DNA of 28,451 nt. Source: JAGLGH01 sp034723595 (GTDB lineage Archaea > Nanobdellota > Nanobdellia > Woesearchaeales > JAGLGH01). A program made the translations under genes and the position numbers. Positions within the stretch are counted from its first letter, which is position 1. Each line of letters begins with the position of its first letter. Below are positions 7,394 to 15,892 of this stretch, piece by piece. The notes under the pieces are model-generated. The model searched no databases. It was not told the origin of the DNA and saw nothing but the letters and a program-made list of their open reading frames with translations. The DNA lies in assembly GCA_034723595.1 (NCBI GenBank), contig JAYEPB010000126.1:1-28451 (forward strand). Direction: 5' to 3'.

Positions 7394-10300
7394 ATGAAAA
7401 ATATCCTTATTCTGGGTGTGATTATTATTCTAATGTCTGGTGTTTGTTATGCTACTGAAGGATGGGAGGTTTGTGATAGTGGAGACAATCAGACTACATG
7501 CACTATAACTACAAGCCATACGATTACAAATGATTCTGTACTGGTCTTCAATAATCTCATCATTGGCAGCGGAGGGAGCCTGACTGCCAGTGCAATGGAG
7601 TTCTTCACTATAAATGCAGCTAATGATGTAACTATCCAATCAGGGGGGTCAATAACAGGAAATGCTAATATAACATCTATTAATCTTACAATAGATTCTG
7701 GCGGCGCGATAAATGCAGATCAAAAAGGCTATCCCTCTCAAACCGGTCCTGGAAATGGTACAACTAATACTGGTTCTAATAGGGGTGGTGGCGGAGCCTG
7801 CTACAGCGGAAATGGGGGTAATGGTTATGGCACAACAAGCAACTGTAACACTTATGGCTCCCTTACAGAGCCAACAGATCTTGGTTCTGGCGGTGGAAAA
7901 GGCTATAACTACGCTGGAGGAGCTGGAGGAGGGAGAGTATTTCTCAATATAACAGACACTCTAATCGCAAATGGTCTTATAACTGCTAACGGCGGAGTAG
8001 GAGTTGCAAGTAGCATAGGTTGTGGCGGTGGCGGTAGCGGCGGTTCAATATACTTAATAACAGACAATTTTGAAGGCAATGGTTCTATAACATCTGAGGG
8101 TGGAAATGGCGCTCATTCTCAGGAGGATGGCGGCGGTGGCTCAGGCGGAAGAATAGCAATATATTATAATACAAAGGCACATATAGGAAACATAACAGTT
8201 CACGGTGGCTGGGGTTATCGATATGGTGGAATGGGAACTCTCTCTTTAAATGGAGAAGAATCAATTCCATGTGATTCAGGTGATAAATTTACTACCTGTT
8301 ATATCTCAACAGATTATACTTACTATGGGGATAGATCGTTTAGTTGTAATAATCTCATAATAAATTCCACTGGCTCTTTTGTTCTGCCGTCAACAGAGAC
8401 ACTAACCTTAAATTTATCAGGATATCTGGATATTGCAGGGTCCATAAATAGCAGTGTCAACATAAATACCACCCAGTTAACAATCCAATCCAGTAGTTCA
8501 ATAATAGGAAACACTAACATTACAGCAACCAATCTTACAATAGATTCTGGCGGCGCGATAAATGCAGATCAAAAAGGCTATCCTTCGCAAACCGGTCCTG
8601 GAAATGGTACAACAAGTACAAGTGTGTCTAGAGGTGGTGGCGGAGCCTGCTATGGTGGTAAGGGTGGTAATGGTCGTAGCGTGACCAATAACTGCAATGC
8701 TTATGGCTCCCTTACAGAGCCAATAGATCTTGGTTCTGGCGGTGGGAAAGGATATTTATACGCTGGAGGAGCTGGAGGAGGGAGAGTATTTCTCAATATA
8801 ACAGACACTCTAATCGCAAACGGTCCTATAACTGCTAACGGTGGAGCAGGAGTCGTAAGTAGTTCAGGTTGTGGCGGTGGCGGCAGCGGAGGATCAATAT
8901 ACTTAATAACAAATAATTTTGAAGGCAATGGTTCTATAACCTCTGATGGTGGTGCTGGTGGAAATAATAATTATGATGGCGGCGGTGGCTCAGGTGGCAG
9001 AATAGCAATATATTATACAACCGATACACACACAGGAAACATAACAGTTCATGGTGCATGGGGTTATCGATATGGTGGAATGGGAACTATCTCTTTAAAT
9101 GGAGAAGAATCAATTCCATGTGATTCTGGTGATAAATTCACCACTTGTTATATCTCAACGCTTTATACTTACTATGGAAACAGGTCGTTTAGTTGTAATA
9201 ATCTCATAATAAATTCCACTGGCTCTTTTGTTCTGCCGTCAACAGAGACACTAACCTTAAATTTATCAGGATATCTGGATATTGCAGGGTCCATAAATAG
9301 CAGTGTCAACATAAATACCACCCAGTTAACAATCCAATCCAGTAGTTCAATAATAGGAAACACTAACATTACAGCAACCAATCTTACAATAGATTCTGGC
9401 GGCGCGATAAATGCAGATCAAAAAGGCTATCCTTCGCAAACCGGTCCTGGAAATGGTACAACAAGTACAAGTGTGTCTAGAGGTGGTGGCGGAGCCTGCT
9501 ATGGTGGTAAGGGTGGTAATGGTCGTAGCGTGACCAATAACTGCAATGCTTATGGCTCCCTTACAGAGCCAATAGATCTTGGTTCTGGCGGTGGGAAAGG
9601 ATATTTATACGCTGGAGGAGCTGGAGGAGGGAGAGTATTTCTCAATATAACAGACACTCTAATCGCAAACGGTCCTATAACTGCTAACGGTGGAGCAGGA
9701 GTCGTAAGTAGTTCAGGTTGTGGCGGTGGCGGCAGCGGAGGATCAATATACTTAATAACAAATAATTTTGAAGGCAATGGTTCTATAACCTCTGATGGTG
9801 GTGCTGGTGGAAATAATAATTATGATGGCGGCGGTGGCTCAGGTGGCAGAATAGCAATATATTATACAACCGATACACACACAGGAAACATAACAGTTCA
9901 TGGTGCATGGGGTTATCGATATGGTGGAATGGGAACTATCTCTTTAAATGGAGAAGAATCAATTCCATGTGATTCTGGTGATAAATTCACCACTTGTTAT
10001 ATCTCAACGCTTTATACTTACTATGGAAACAGGTCGTTTAGTTGTAATAATCTCATAATAAATTCCACTGGCTCTTTTGTTCTGCCGTCAACAGAGACAC
10101 TAACCTTAAATTTATCAGGATATCTGGATATTGTAGGGTCCATAAATAGCAGTGTCAACATAAATACCACCCAGTTAACAATCCAATCCAGCAGTTCAAT
10201 AATAGGAAACACTAACATTACAGCAACCAATCTCACAATAGATTCTGGCGGCGCGATAAATGCAGATCAAAAAGGCTATCCTTCGCAAACCGGTCCTGGA

Positions 10301-12103
10301 AATGGTACAACAAGTACAAGAGTGTCTAGAGGTGGTGGCGGAGCCTGCTATGGTGGTAAGGGTGGTAATGGTCGTAGCGTGACCAATAACTGCAATGCTT
10401 ATGGCTCCCTTACAGAGCCAACAGATCTTGGTTCTGGCGGTGGGAAAGGATATTTATACGTTGGAGGAGCTGGAGGAGGGAGAGTATTTCTCAATATAAC
10501 AGACACTCTAATCGCAAACGGTCCTATAACTGCTAACGGTGGAGCAGGAGTCGCAAGTAGTTCAGGTTGTGGCGGTGGCGGCAGCGGCGGATCAATATAC
10601 TTAATAACAAACAATTTTGAAGGCAATGGTTCTATAACCTCTGATGGTGGTGCTGGTGGAAATAATAATTATGATGGCGGCGGTGGCTCAGGCGGAAGAA
10701 TCGCAATATATTATACAACAGAGACACATACAGGAAACATAACAGTTCAGGGTGCATGGGGTTATCAATATGGCTGCGCTGGAACAATTTATTCTGAGTG
10801 TGAGGGATGTATTGATGATGATGGTGACGGTTATGGTGCAGAAGGCATAAATCTTAGCCAGTGCACCAATTCAATTATTTTAGGCGACTGCAATGACAGC
10901 AATGCTAATGTTCATCCTGGAGCAGCTGATATTCCTGGCAATGGCATTGATGAAGATTGTTCTGGTACTGATAATGTTGTTAGTTTTGAAGTTTATCTTG
11001 ATTTTATAGGACAATCAGCTGCAGGTACTTATTATGTTGGTGATGATGTTGATTATCAAATTATGTTTAAGGTTGATGACATTGTAAGTGATGAATCTCT
11101 AGATGATTTAAAGATTGAACTTACTGACTCCAGATTAAATATTCTTAAAACCCAATATCTTACTGATTTGACAAGACAATCTGCTGGTGTTTACACAGGC
11201 ACATTTACAAGTGAGGACTTAACTGCTTATCCATCAAACCAGGGTATAAGATTGACTGCTTATGCCTATGATTCATTAGATAACCTGCTTAATTCAGGTA
11301 TTCATGCAAGCCAGTTTTTGTTTGACGGTACAACACCTTTGTTAACCTCAACTACATATACTTATTTAACAGATGCTATAAGCAATTATACTGTAAAAGA
11401 TTTAGCTGTAAACAGCTCGTTGGGAAAAGTTGATTGGACTGGTACAAAGCTTGACCTGCATGCAAGGAATATAGACCTTGATTCTGCACTCATAATAGGC
11501 GACAGGTCAGCTTATCTTGATTCAGCAGCATACAGCGAACTGAATAATTCAGCAGTCCTTACATTTTATTATGTGAACTGCGCATCACCTTATGTCTTCT
11601 ATTCAGAGACAGGAAATACAAGGGCAGCAATACTTGCTGAGAATAGGCAGTGTCATCCTCCAAGATGTACAAATATCCAGTGTATAGATTCGATATTGAC
11701 TGTGACAGTCAACTCTTTCACAGGTTATGCTGTAGAAGCAGATGCAAATCTTACAATAGATGCTGATGACTCTAAACTGTTAGGAGAAGAAGTGCATTTC
11801 ACCGCAGATTACAGAGATGTAAGCGATGATAGCTTAATCTCAGGAGCAAACTGCACAATCTATTTCACTGACGGAAATTATCTGATGGTTGAAGGTACTG
11901 TATATACTTACAATAGAACATTTATAACAGGAGGAATAAAGGAATATAATGTCACATGCATCAAGGGAGGATTTAGCACTTTGACTGCTTTTGACAATGT
12001 TACTATTGGGAGTGTAGAGATTCCTGAGTTTAGTTTAATCACTTTAGGGTTGGGGCTGGTTGTTGTCTTAGGCGGGTTGATTGTGATTAGGAAGAAGAGA
12101 TAA
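7394..12103 (+). CDS. Giant tandem-repeat surface protein with PEF-CTERM-like tail
   Basis: This 1569-residue exported protein starts with a signal peptide ending near GVCYA. Residues 27 to about 1135 are four repeat units that begin at the cysteine of a CDSG motif. Each has a beta-strand-rich half full of N-glycosylation sequons (NxS/T) and a glycine-rich half (GGGGACYGGKGGNG, DLGSGGGKGY, GGGGSGGSIYLIT, GGGGSGGRIAIYY). Then come a MopE-like metal-binding motif (1139 to about 1192; DDDGDGYG, GDCNDSN, HPGAAD, GIDEDCSG), two or three beta-sandwich regions, and a C-terminal IPEF (from 1543), hydrophobic helix and RKKR. The glycine-rich half is homologous to the module in the protein at 969-5735. 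It is probably a repetitive, glycosylated, archaeosortase-anchored adhesin; ligand unknown. It is monocistronic, and ends tail to tail with the helicase gene. Confidence 0.87.
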   Translation: MKNILILGVIIILMSGVCYATEGWEVCDSGDNQTTCTITTSHTITNDSVLVFNNLIIGSGGSLTASAMEFFTINAANDVTIQSGGSITGNANITSINLTIDSGGAINADQKGYPSQTGPGNGTTNTGSNRGGGGACYSGNGGNGYGTTSNCNTYGSLTEPTDLGSGGGKGYNYAGGAGGGRVFLNITDTLIANGLITANGGVGVASSIGCGGGGSGGSIYLITDNFEGNGSITSEGGNGAHSQEDGGGGSGGRIAIYYNTKAHIGNITVHGGWGYRYGGMGTLSLNGEESIPCDSGDKFTTCYISTDYTYYGDRSFSCNNLIINSTGSFVLPSTETLTLNLSGYLDIAGSINSSVNINTTQLTIQSSSSIIGNTNITATNLTIDSGGAINADQKGYPSQTGPGNGTTSTSVSRGGGGACYGGKGGNGRSVTNNCNAYGSLTEPIDLGSGGGKGYLYAGGAGGGRVFLNITDTLIANGPITANGGAGVVSSSGCGGGGSGGSIYLITNNFEGNGSITSDGGAGGNNNYDGGGGSGGRIAIYYTTDTHTGNITVHGAWGYRYGGMGTISLNGEESIPCDSGDKFTTCYISTLYTYYGNRSFSCNNLIINSTGSFVLPSTETLTLNLSGYLDIAGSINSSVNINTTQLTIQSSSSIIGNTNITATNLTIDSGGAINADQKGYPSQTGPGNGTTSTSVSRGGGGACYGGKGGNGRSVTNNCNAYGSLTEPIDLGSGGGKGYLYAGGAGGGRVFLNITDTLIANGPITANGGAGVVSSSGCGGGGSGGSIYLITNNFEGNGSITSDGGAGGNNNYDGGGGSGGRIAIYYTTDTHTGNITVHGAWGYRYGGMGTISLNGEESIPCDSGDKFTTCYISTLYTYYGNRSFSCNNLIINSTGSFVLPSTETLTLNLSGYLDIVGSINSSVNINTTQLTIQSSSSIIGNTNITATNLTIDSGGAINADQKGYPSQTGPGNGTTSTRVSRGGGGACYGGKGGNGRSVTNNCNAYGSLTEPTDLGSGGGKGYLYVGGAGGGRVFLNITDTLIANGPITANGGAGVASSSGCGGGGSGGSIYLITNNFEGNGSITSDGGAGGNNNYDGGGGSGGRIAIYYTTETHTGNITVQGAWGYQYGCAGTIYSECEGCIDDDGDGYGAEGINLSQCTNSIILGDCNDSNANVHPGAADIPGNGIDEDCSGTDNVVSFEVYLDFIGQSAAGTYYVGDDVDYQIMFKVDDIVSDESLDDLKIELTDSRLNILKTQYLTDLTRQSAGVYTGTFTSEDLTAYPSNQGIRLTAYAYDSLDNLLNSGIHASQFLFDGTTPLLTSTTYTYLTDAISNYTVKDLAVNSSLGKVDWTGTKLDLHARNIDLDSALIIGDRSAYLDSAAYSELNNSAVLTFYYVNCASPYVFYSETGNTRAAILAENRQCHPPRCTNIQCIDSILTVTVNSFTGYAVEADANLTIDADDSKLLGEEVHFTADYRDVSDDSLISGANCTIYFTDGNYLMVEGTVYTYNRTFITGGIKEYNVTCIKGGFSTLTAFDNVTIGSVEIPEFSLITLGLGLVVVLGGLIVIRKKR
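7472..10797 (+). repeat. Four in-frame tandem repeats, 849-bp period
   Basis: Unit starts, counted at the cysteine codon of CDSG, are 7472, 8270, 9119 and 9968. The first unit is 798 bp and diverged, the second and third are 849 bp, and the fourth ends in the linker at about 10797. By direct reading, 8338-9284 and 9187-10133 match base for base at an offset of 849, including synonymous positions. The fourth unit differs by scattered single changes (for example C to T at 10134). The repeats keep the reading frame. Confidence 0.93.
10808..10972 (+). other. MopE-like metal-binding motif within the surface protein
   Basis: The encoded segment carries DDDGDGYG, GDCNDSN, HPGAAD, then GIDEDCSG. This spacing of acidic loops and two Cys matches the putative metal-binding motif family named after MopE, found in secreted proteins of bacteria and archaea. 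Calcium or copper binding is inferred from the family. Confidence 0.7.
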
Positions 12104-12118
12104 AATCCAAAGGATTTT
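12102..12118. terminator. Symmetric hairpin between convergent genes
   Basis: AAAATCC, loop AAA, GGATTTT is a perfect 7-bp inverted repeat that begins inside the stop codon of the surface-protein gene and ends 4 nt before the helicase stop. It reads the same way on both strands and would end in U-rich RNA from either side, so it could act as a two-way terminator. Confidence 0.5.
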
Positions 12119-12122
12119 CGCT

Positions 12123-15092
12123 TTATTTAATAATCTTTATCTTATTCCTGAACATGCTGACAAGTTTCCTGCTCCAGATATCAGGCACTTCCCCCTCAAT
12201 AAGATTCTCAAGCCATTCTATGAAAGGCTTTTTGAATCCTGATGTCTCGCCTTTTATGATCCTTTCGCATTCATGCCTGAGCATTGAGTCAAGTCCTATT
12301 CTGTTAGCAGCTTTCTTAAGGTCATCATATAACTGCTCTTTGTAAGAAGGTTTAGGCTCTTCAGGTTTTTCTTTATTTCCTTTCTTCTTTATTGCAGGAA
12401 TATTGTATTGAGGCTTTTTATATTTATATTCTTTTTTCTTTTCTTCTGCATCCTCTCCCCATAATGCAGAATAAGATAATGGTTCATGCGAGAGATCAGG
12501 TATATCTTTTTTCTCAATTGGTTCTTTGTTCTTAAGCGCTATCTTGAGTTTTACCTGCTGCTGCATCCTCCGCAGGAATTCCATCCTATCTTCTATCTTG
12601 AGTATGTCTGCAAAACCCTGTAGGATAAGATTAAAAGCAAATGGGCTTGGGATTGTGTTGAATATTTCTTTGAGTTTTATTTTTCCGTCTTCAATATGTC
12701 TGACAATCTTTTTTGCATTTTTTAGGTCCATAAGATCTTCGAGAACTTCTCTTCTTGCTTCTTTGAGTATTGGAAATTCATCAGATATTCTCCTGACAGC
12801 GCTAATCAGAATCATGGAACTTACCTGCTGCCTGCCTACTCTTTTTTGTTTTCCCTTGTAATTCCTCAATATCATAAGAGATCTTCCTGCGCAATGCCTG
12901 AACCTTCTTTTGAGGATCTCTGACTTATCTATTGCAATCCTGCTCAACAAATCAATCTTATCAGAGCGCAGCATTGAGAAAGCTTTCATCACGTTCACTT
13001 TTTTTTGATAGCTGATGTAGAATCCATTATCATTTATCCCTATCTCTACATCCTTGTGTTCTGTCTTTCCTATTATGTAAGCGACTGCTCTTGAGAGAAC
13101 ATCATTGACCCGCCTTCCGTAAAGCGTATGAAACATGACTTTCTTGCTTCTGCCATCATCTATGTGCTCTATGATTATCTCTTTGTCAGTAGGAATCTCT
13201 GCATAGTTATATTGCAGTCTGAAATATTCATAAATAGCGTTTGCTGCATTATCATCAACATAAAGGTATTTATTGATAAAGCTGATTATTTCTTTCCCTG
13301 TCTTATTGTGATTAAACTTATCTTCCATAAGCCTTCTGAATCTGCTTATATCCATGGCAAGGTCAAAACTTAACGGCAGGCTGTCAGAGAACCATCTTGG
13401 AACTGTAGGGGGTCTTCCTGCTGATGCAGTGACTCTTGCTACCATGCCTGAGGCATTGCTGAATTTATATACATTTCCGCCAAGCACAAATATGTCTCCA
13501 GGTTTTAGCCTTTCAAGGAATGACTCTTCTATTGTCCCTATTGGCTGGTTTCCAAGTTTGACTATCACAGATGTCTCATCAGGGATTGTGCCGATGTTTG
13601 TCATGTATATGACTCTTGCCAACCTTCCCTTTTTTCCAATCATATTCTCTTCCTTGTCATGCCAGATTTTAGCATATACATGCCTGTCTTCAAGTGATGT
13701 GAATCTGCCGCTGAGATAATCAAGAACTGCCAGATAATCCTCATGTTTAAGAGTTCTATAGCAGTAGCTTTTCCTGATAATGCTATATAGTTTGTCTACG
13801 TCCCATTTCTGATCAATTGCCATGCCAAATATCTGCTGCGCCAGGACATCAAGGCAGTTCTGGGGTATATGTATCTGGTCGATTTTCTTTTCAATGCCTG
13901 ATTTGAGAATCACTGAGCATTCTACAAGATCATCCATGTTCATCACGATGAATCTGCCTTTTGTAGTTTCATGAAGCCTGTGACCAGACCTTCCCATCCT
14001 TTGCAGTGCCCTTGCTACAGATTTTGGGCTTCCCAGGCATATCACTAAGTCAATAGATCCGATGTCTATGCCAAGCTCAAGGCTGGTTGAGCAAACAACA
14101 GCTTTTAGTTTTCCTTGTCTCAGCCTTTTTTCAAGATTTGTCCTATGCTCTTTTGAGAGCGAGCCGTGATGGGCTCCGATGTTAGCCGAGTATTTTTTTG
14201 GAAACTTAGCCTTAAGATGGTCAACAATACGTTCTGTGGCTGCTCTTGTGTTTGTGAATATCAATGTTGTCTTATGCTTGCTGATAAGGTTGTCCATAAG
14301 TTCATACATCTTGCGATGCAATTCTTTGTGTGAAATGTTAGTTAAATCTGGAGCAGGGCTTAATACCTGGAGATCCATATTTTTTAGATATCTGATGTCT
14401 ACAATTTCACAATCCCTGTCTCCAGCCAGGAATTGCGCAACTTTTTCAAGCGGTGCTACTGTCGCGCTCAGGCCAATTCGTGCCATGTGATCAGATAGGT
14501 GAGAAAGCCTTTCAAGGCTGAGTGATAGATGCACTCCGCGCTTGTTGTCAGCTATTGCATGAATTTCGTCAATTATGCACCATTGGATATTTTTAAGATT
14601 TTCGCGAAACTTTGGTGAGGATAATAGGATTGCAATGCTTTCAGGAGTTGTTATGAGAATATGAGGAGGATTCTTAAGCATTCTGCTTCTCTGTGATTGT
14701 GTTGTGTCTCCAGTACGGACAGCAATGCGGATGTTAAGCTTTTTGCCTGCAATTTTTTCCATCTCTTCTAATGGTTCTTTTAGGTTCTTCTCTATGTCAT
14801 TGTTCAATGCTTTCAATGGGCTTATGTAGATACAATATACTCTATCTTCAAGCAGTCCTTTCTGGTCAGAGTCTATAAGCTCATTGAGGATTGACAGGAA
14901 GCCTGTGATTGTTTTGGTCGAGCCTGTTGGAGCGCTGATAAGAATGTTTTTTCTTGAGTGTATGTCAAGGACTCCAAAAAGTTGCGGTTGAGAAAAAGAG
15001 CTGAATCTGCTGAAGAACCACTCATCTACTATTGGATGGAGGATTTTTTTTAGCTGTGTTGGTGTATTTGGTTTTTGCTTTAATTTGATCAT
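12123..15092 (-). CDS. lhr: Lhr-type superfamily 2 helicase
   Basis: This 989-residue cytoplasmic ATP-dependent helicase shows the SF2 motifs in order: a Q-like motif near 33-37, APTGSTKT (54-61), TTPES (148-152), DEIH (175-178), SAT (209-211), FTNTRA, STSLELGIDIGSIDLVI and GSPKSVARALQRMGRSGHR. The last is specific to the Lhr family, as is PQNCLDVLAQQI of the region after the helicase core. A winged-helix/Lhr region follows, then a lysine- and glutamate-rich linker and a final helical segment of about 90 residues, so it is slightly longer than most archaeal Lhr proteins. Lhr proteins unwind DNA or RNA-DNA hybrids in repair. The Walker A is odd: Thr replaces the usual Gly before Lys. The start ATG directly follows the stop of the upstream gene, so the two are coupled. 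Confidence 0.93.
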   Translation of the reverse strand: MIKLKQKPNTPTQLKKILHPIVDEWFFSRFSSFSQPQLFGVLDIHSRKNILISAPTGSTKTITGFLSILNELIDSDQKGLLEDRVYCIYISPLKALNNDIEKNLKEPLEEMEKIAGKKLNIRIAVRTGDTTQSQRSRMLKNPPHILITTPESIAILLSSPKFRENLKNIQWCIIDEIHAIADNKRGVHLSLSLERLSHLSDHMARIGLSATVAPLEKVAQFLAGDRDCEIVDIRYLKNMDLQVLSPAPDLTNISHKELHRKMYELMDNLISKHKTTLIFTNTRAATERIVDHLKAKFPKKYSANIGAHHGSLSKEHRTNLEKRLRQGKLKAVVCSTSLELGIDIGSIDLVICLGSPKSVARALQRMGRSGHRLHETTKGRFIVMNMDDLVECSVILKSGIEKKIDQIHIPQNCLDVLAQQIFGMAIDQKWDVDKLYSIIRKSYCYRTLKHEDYLAVLDYLSGRFTSLEDRHVYAKIWHDKEENMIGKKGRLARVIYMTNIGTIPDETSVIVKLGNQPIGTIEESFLERLKPGDIFVLGGNVYKFSNASGMVARVTASAGRPPTVPRWFSDSLPLSFDLAMDISRFRRLMEDKFNHNKTGKEIISFINKYLYVDDNAANAIYEYFRLQYNYAEIPTDKEIIIEHIDDGRSKKVMFHTLYGRRVNDVLSRAVAYIIGKTEHKDVEIGINDNGFYISYQKKVNVMKAFSMLRSDKIDLLSRIAIDKSEILKRRFRHCAGRSLMILRNYKGKQKRVGRQQVSSMILISAVRRISDEFPILKEARREVLEDLMDLKNAKKIVRHIEDGKIKLKEIFNTIPSPFAFNLILQGFADILKIEDRMEFLRRMQQQVKLKIALKNKEPIEKKDIPDLSHEPLSYSALWGEDAEEKKKEYKYKKPQYNIPAIKKKGNKEKPEEPKPSYKEQLYDDLKKAANRIGLDSMLRHECERIIKGETSGFKKPFIEWLENLIEGEVPDIWSRKLVSMFRNKIKIIK

Positions 15093-15707
15093 TTAGATAA
15101 TAAATTTATTAATCGGCTCTTCTTGTATATCTGGAATTCTTATTGCAGAATTCTTTTCTTTCTCATTGTATTCAGCTATAAGGAAGTTCTTGAATTGATT
15201 ATAATCCTCTTTTGTCAATCTAAGCTCCCCTGAATTAATTAAATTTGTGAACTTGTGCAGAACCTGGGTATAGTCCTGGAACCCATCGATAAACATGCCA
15301 AAAATCTCACTTTCTTCCTCTTTCTTTAATCTCTCTGCAAATTGTTTTGCATATCTAAAACATGTCTGAGGCAATGTAATATCATCAAGAATCTTATCCT
15401 GGAGCAGGGGATGCATTGTATGAAATTCACCACTGTATTTACCTATTTTATATATTTTTGTTAAGGCTATTCCCCATTTCATGGAGTCTGTTGAATCAGA
15501 TTCTAATTCTGTGACTCTTGATTCAAGCTCTTTCATGTTGGATATAATATAATTATTTAAATCACCTGTATAGTCCTGGTTAAAAGCCCGATCTATCATT
15601 CCGCATAAGTATATCTGAACCTTGCTTGGGATATCAAATTCATAATCTGAATCATTCAGCAATTTGTAAAACCCTATTTCTAATTTACCTAAATCTATGT
15701 TTGCCAT
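15093..15707 (-). CDS. Unknown protein encoded upstream of the Lhr helicase
   Basis: The start is the ATG at 15705-15707 (MANIDLGKLE), because AGGTG lies 6 nt before it and overlaps the alternative GTG three codons upstream. The protein has 204 residues, is soluble, predicted mostly helical, with no signal peptide or membrane helix, and has a coiled stretch near MKELESRVTELESD. I recognise no domain or catalytic motif. Its stop codon abuts the ATG of the helicase, so it is the first gene of a two-gene unit and may assist the helicase, which is inference from position only. Confidence 0.75.
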   Translation of the reverse strand: MANIDLGKLEIGFYKLLNDSDYEFDIPSKVQIYLCGMIDRAFNQDYTGDLNNYIISNMKELESRVTELESDSTDSMKWGIALTKIYKIGKYSGEFHTMHPLLQDKILDDITLPQTCFRYAKQFAERLKKEEESEIFGMFIDGFQDYTQVLHKFTNLINSGELRLTKEDYNQFKNFLIAEYNEKEKNSAIRIPDIQEEPINKFII

Positions 15708-15713
15708 GGGGAA

Positions 15714-15718
15714 CACCT
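15714..15718 (-). promoter_or_regulatory. Ribosome binding site that decides the start at 15707
   Basis: On the minus strand AGGTG lies 6 nt before the ATG at 15707 and overlaps the in-frame GTG at 15716, which makes that GTG an unlikely start. Confidence 0.55.
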
Positions 15719-15743
15719 ATTAGGATTTGTTAAATTAAGTTCA

Positions 15744-15758
15744 TTTTTATACTTTTCT
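15744..15758 (-). promoter_or_regulatory. BRE/TATA promoter of the helicase unit
   Basis: On the minus strand AGAAAAGTATAAAAA resembles a BRE plus TATA box. A start site about 27 nt downstream falls near 15722 and leaves a short leader containing the AGGTG. The remaining sequence of 15759-15861 shows nothing I can assign. Confidence 0.5.
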
Positions 15759-15861
15759 AAAAACTACTTGAAAGTAACATCATCAGTAACAAAAAAGCAG
15801 CTATTCTTTATGAATCTAGGTTTAGCAGGTTAAATGAGATAGGTAAAATCAGAAACAAAGA

Positions 15862-15869
15862 TTTTTAAA
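15862..15869 (+). promoter_or_regulatory. TATA box of the Dph2-like gene, leaderless type
   Basis: TTTTTAAA is centred about 27 nt before the ATG at 15893 and no Shine-Dalgarno precedes that ATG, so the transcript probably starts at or next to the start codon. Confidence 0.5.
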
Positions 15870-15892
15870 CATCCACTTATATATTGCTAAAT

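Noticed and set aside
8701..10626. Three proline-rich 75-residue frames on the minus strand at an 849-bp spacing (8701, 9550, 10399), and three 69-71-residue ones at 8323, 9172 and 10021
   Set aside because: They are antisense shadows of the tandem glycine-rich repeats. They repeat only because the surface-protein gene does, and have no start signals of their own.
7472..10797. Direct repeats as a possible CRISPR or phase-variation cassette array
   Set aside because: The units are 849 bp, in frame and coding throughout, with no short repeat/spacer pattern and no recombination sites.
12526..14490. Several plus-strand frames of 80-120 residues opposite the helicase gene
   Set aside because: They overlap a well-supported helicase with complete motifs and have no recognisable domains or signals.
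15708..15892. Possible missing domain 1 of Dph2 upstream of 15893
   Set aside because: The stretch is AT-rich, carries two divergent promoters and has no open frame long enough to hold about 90 residues.
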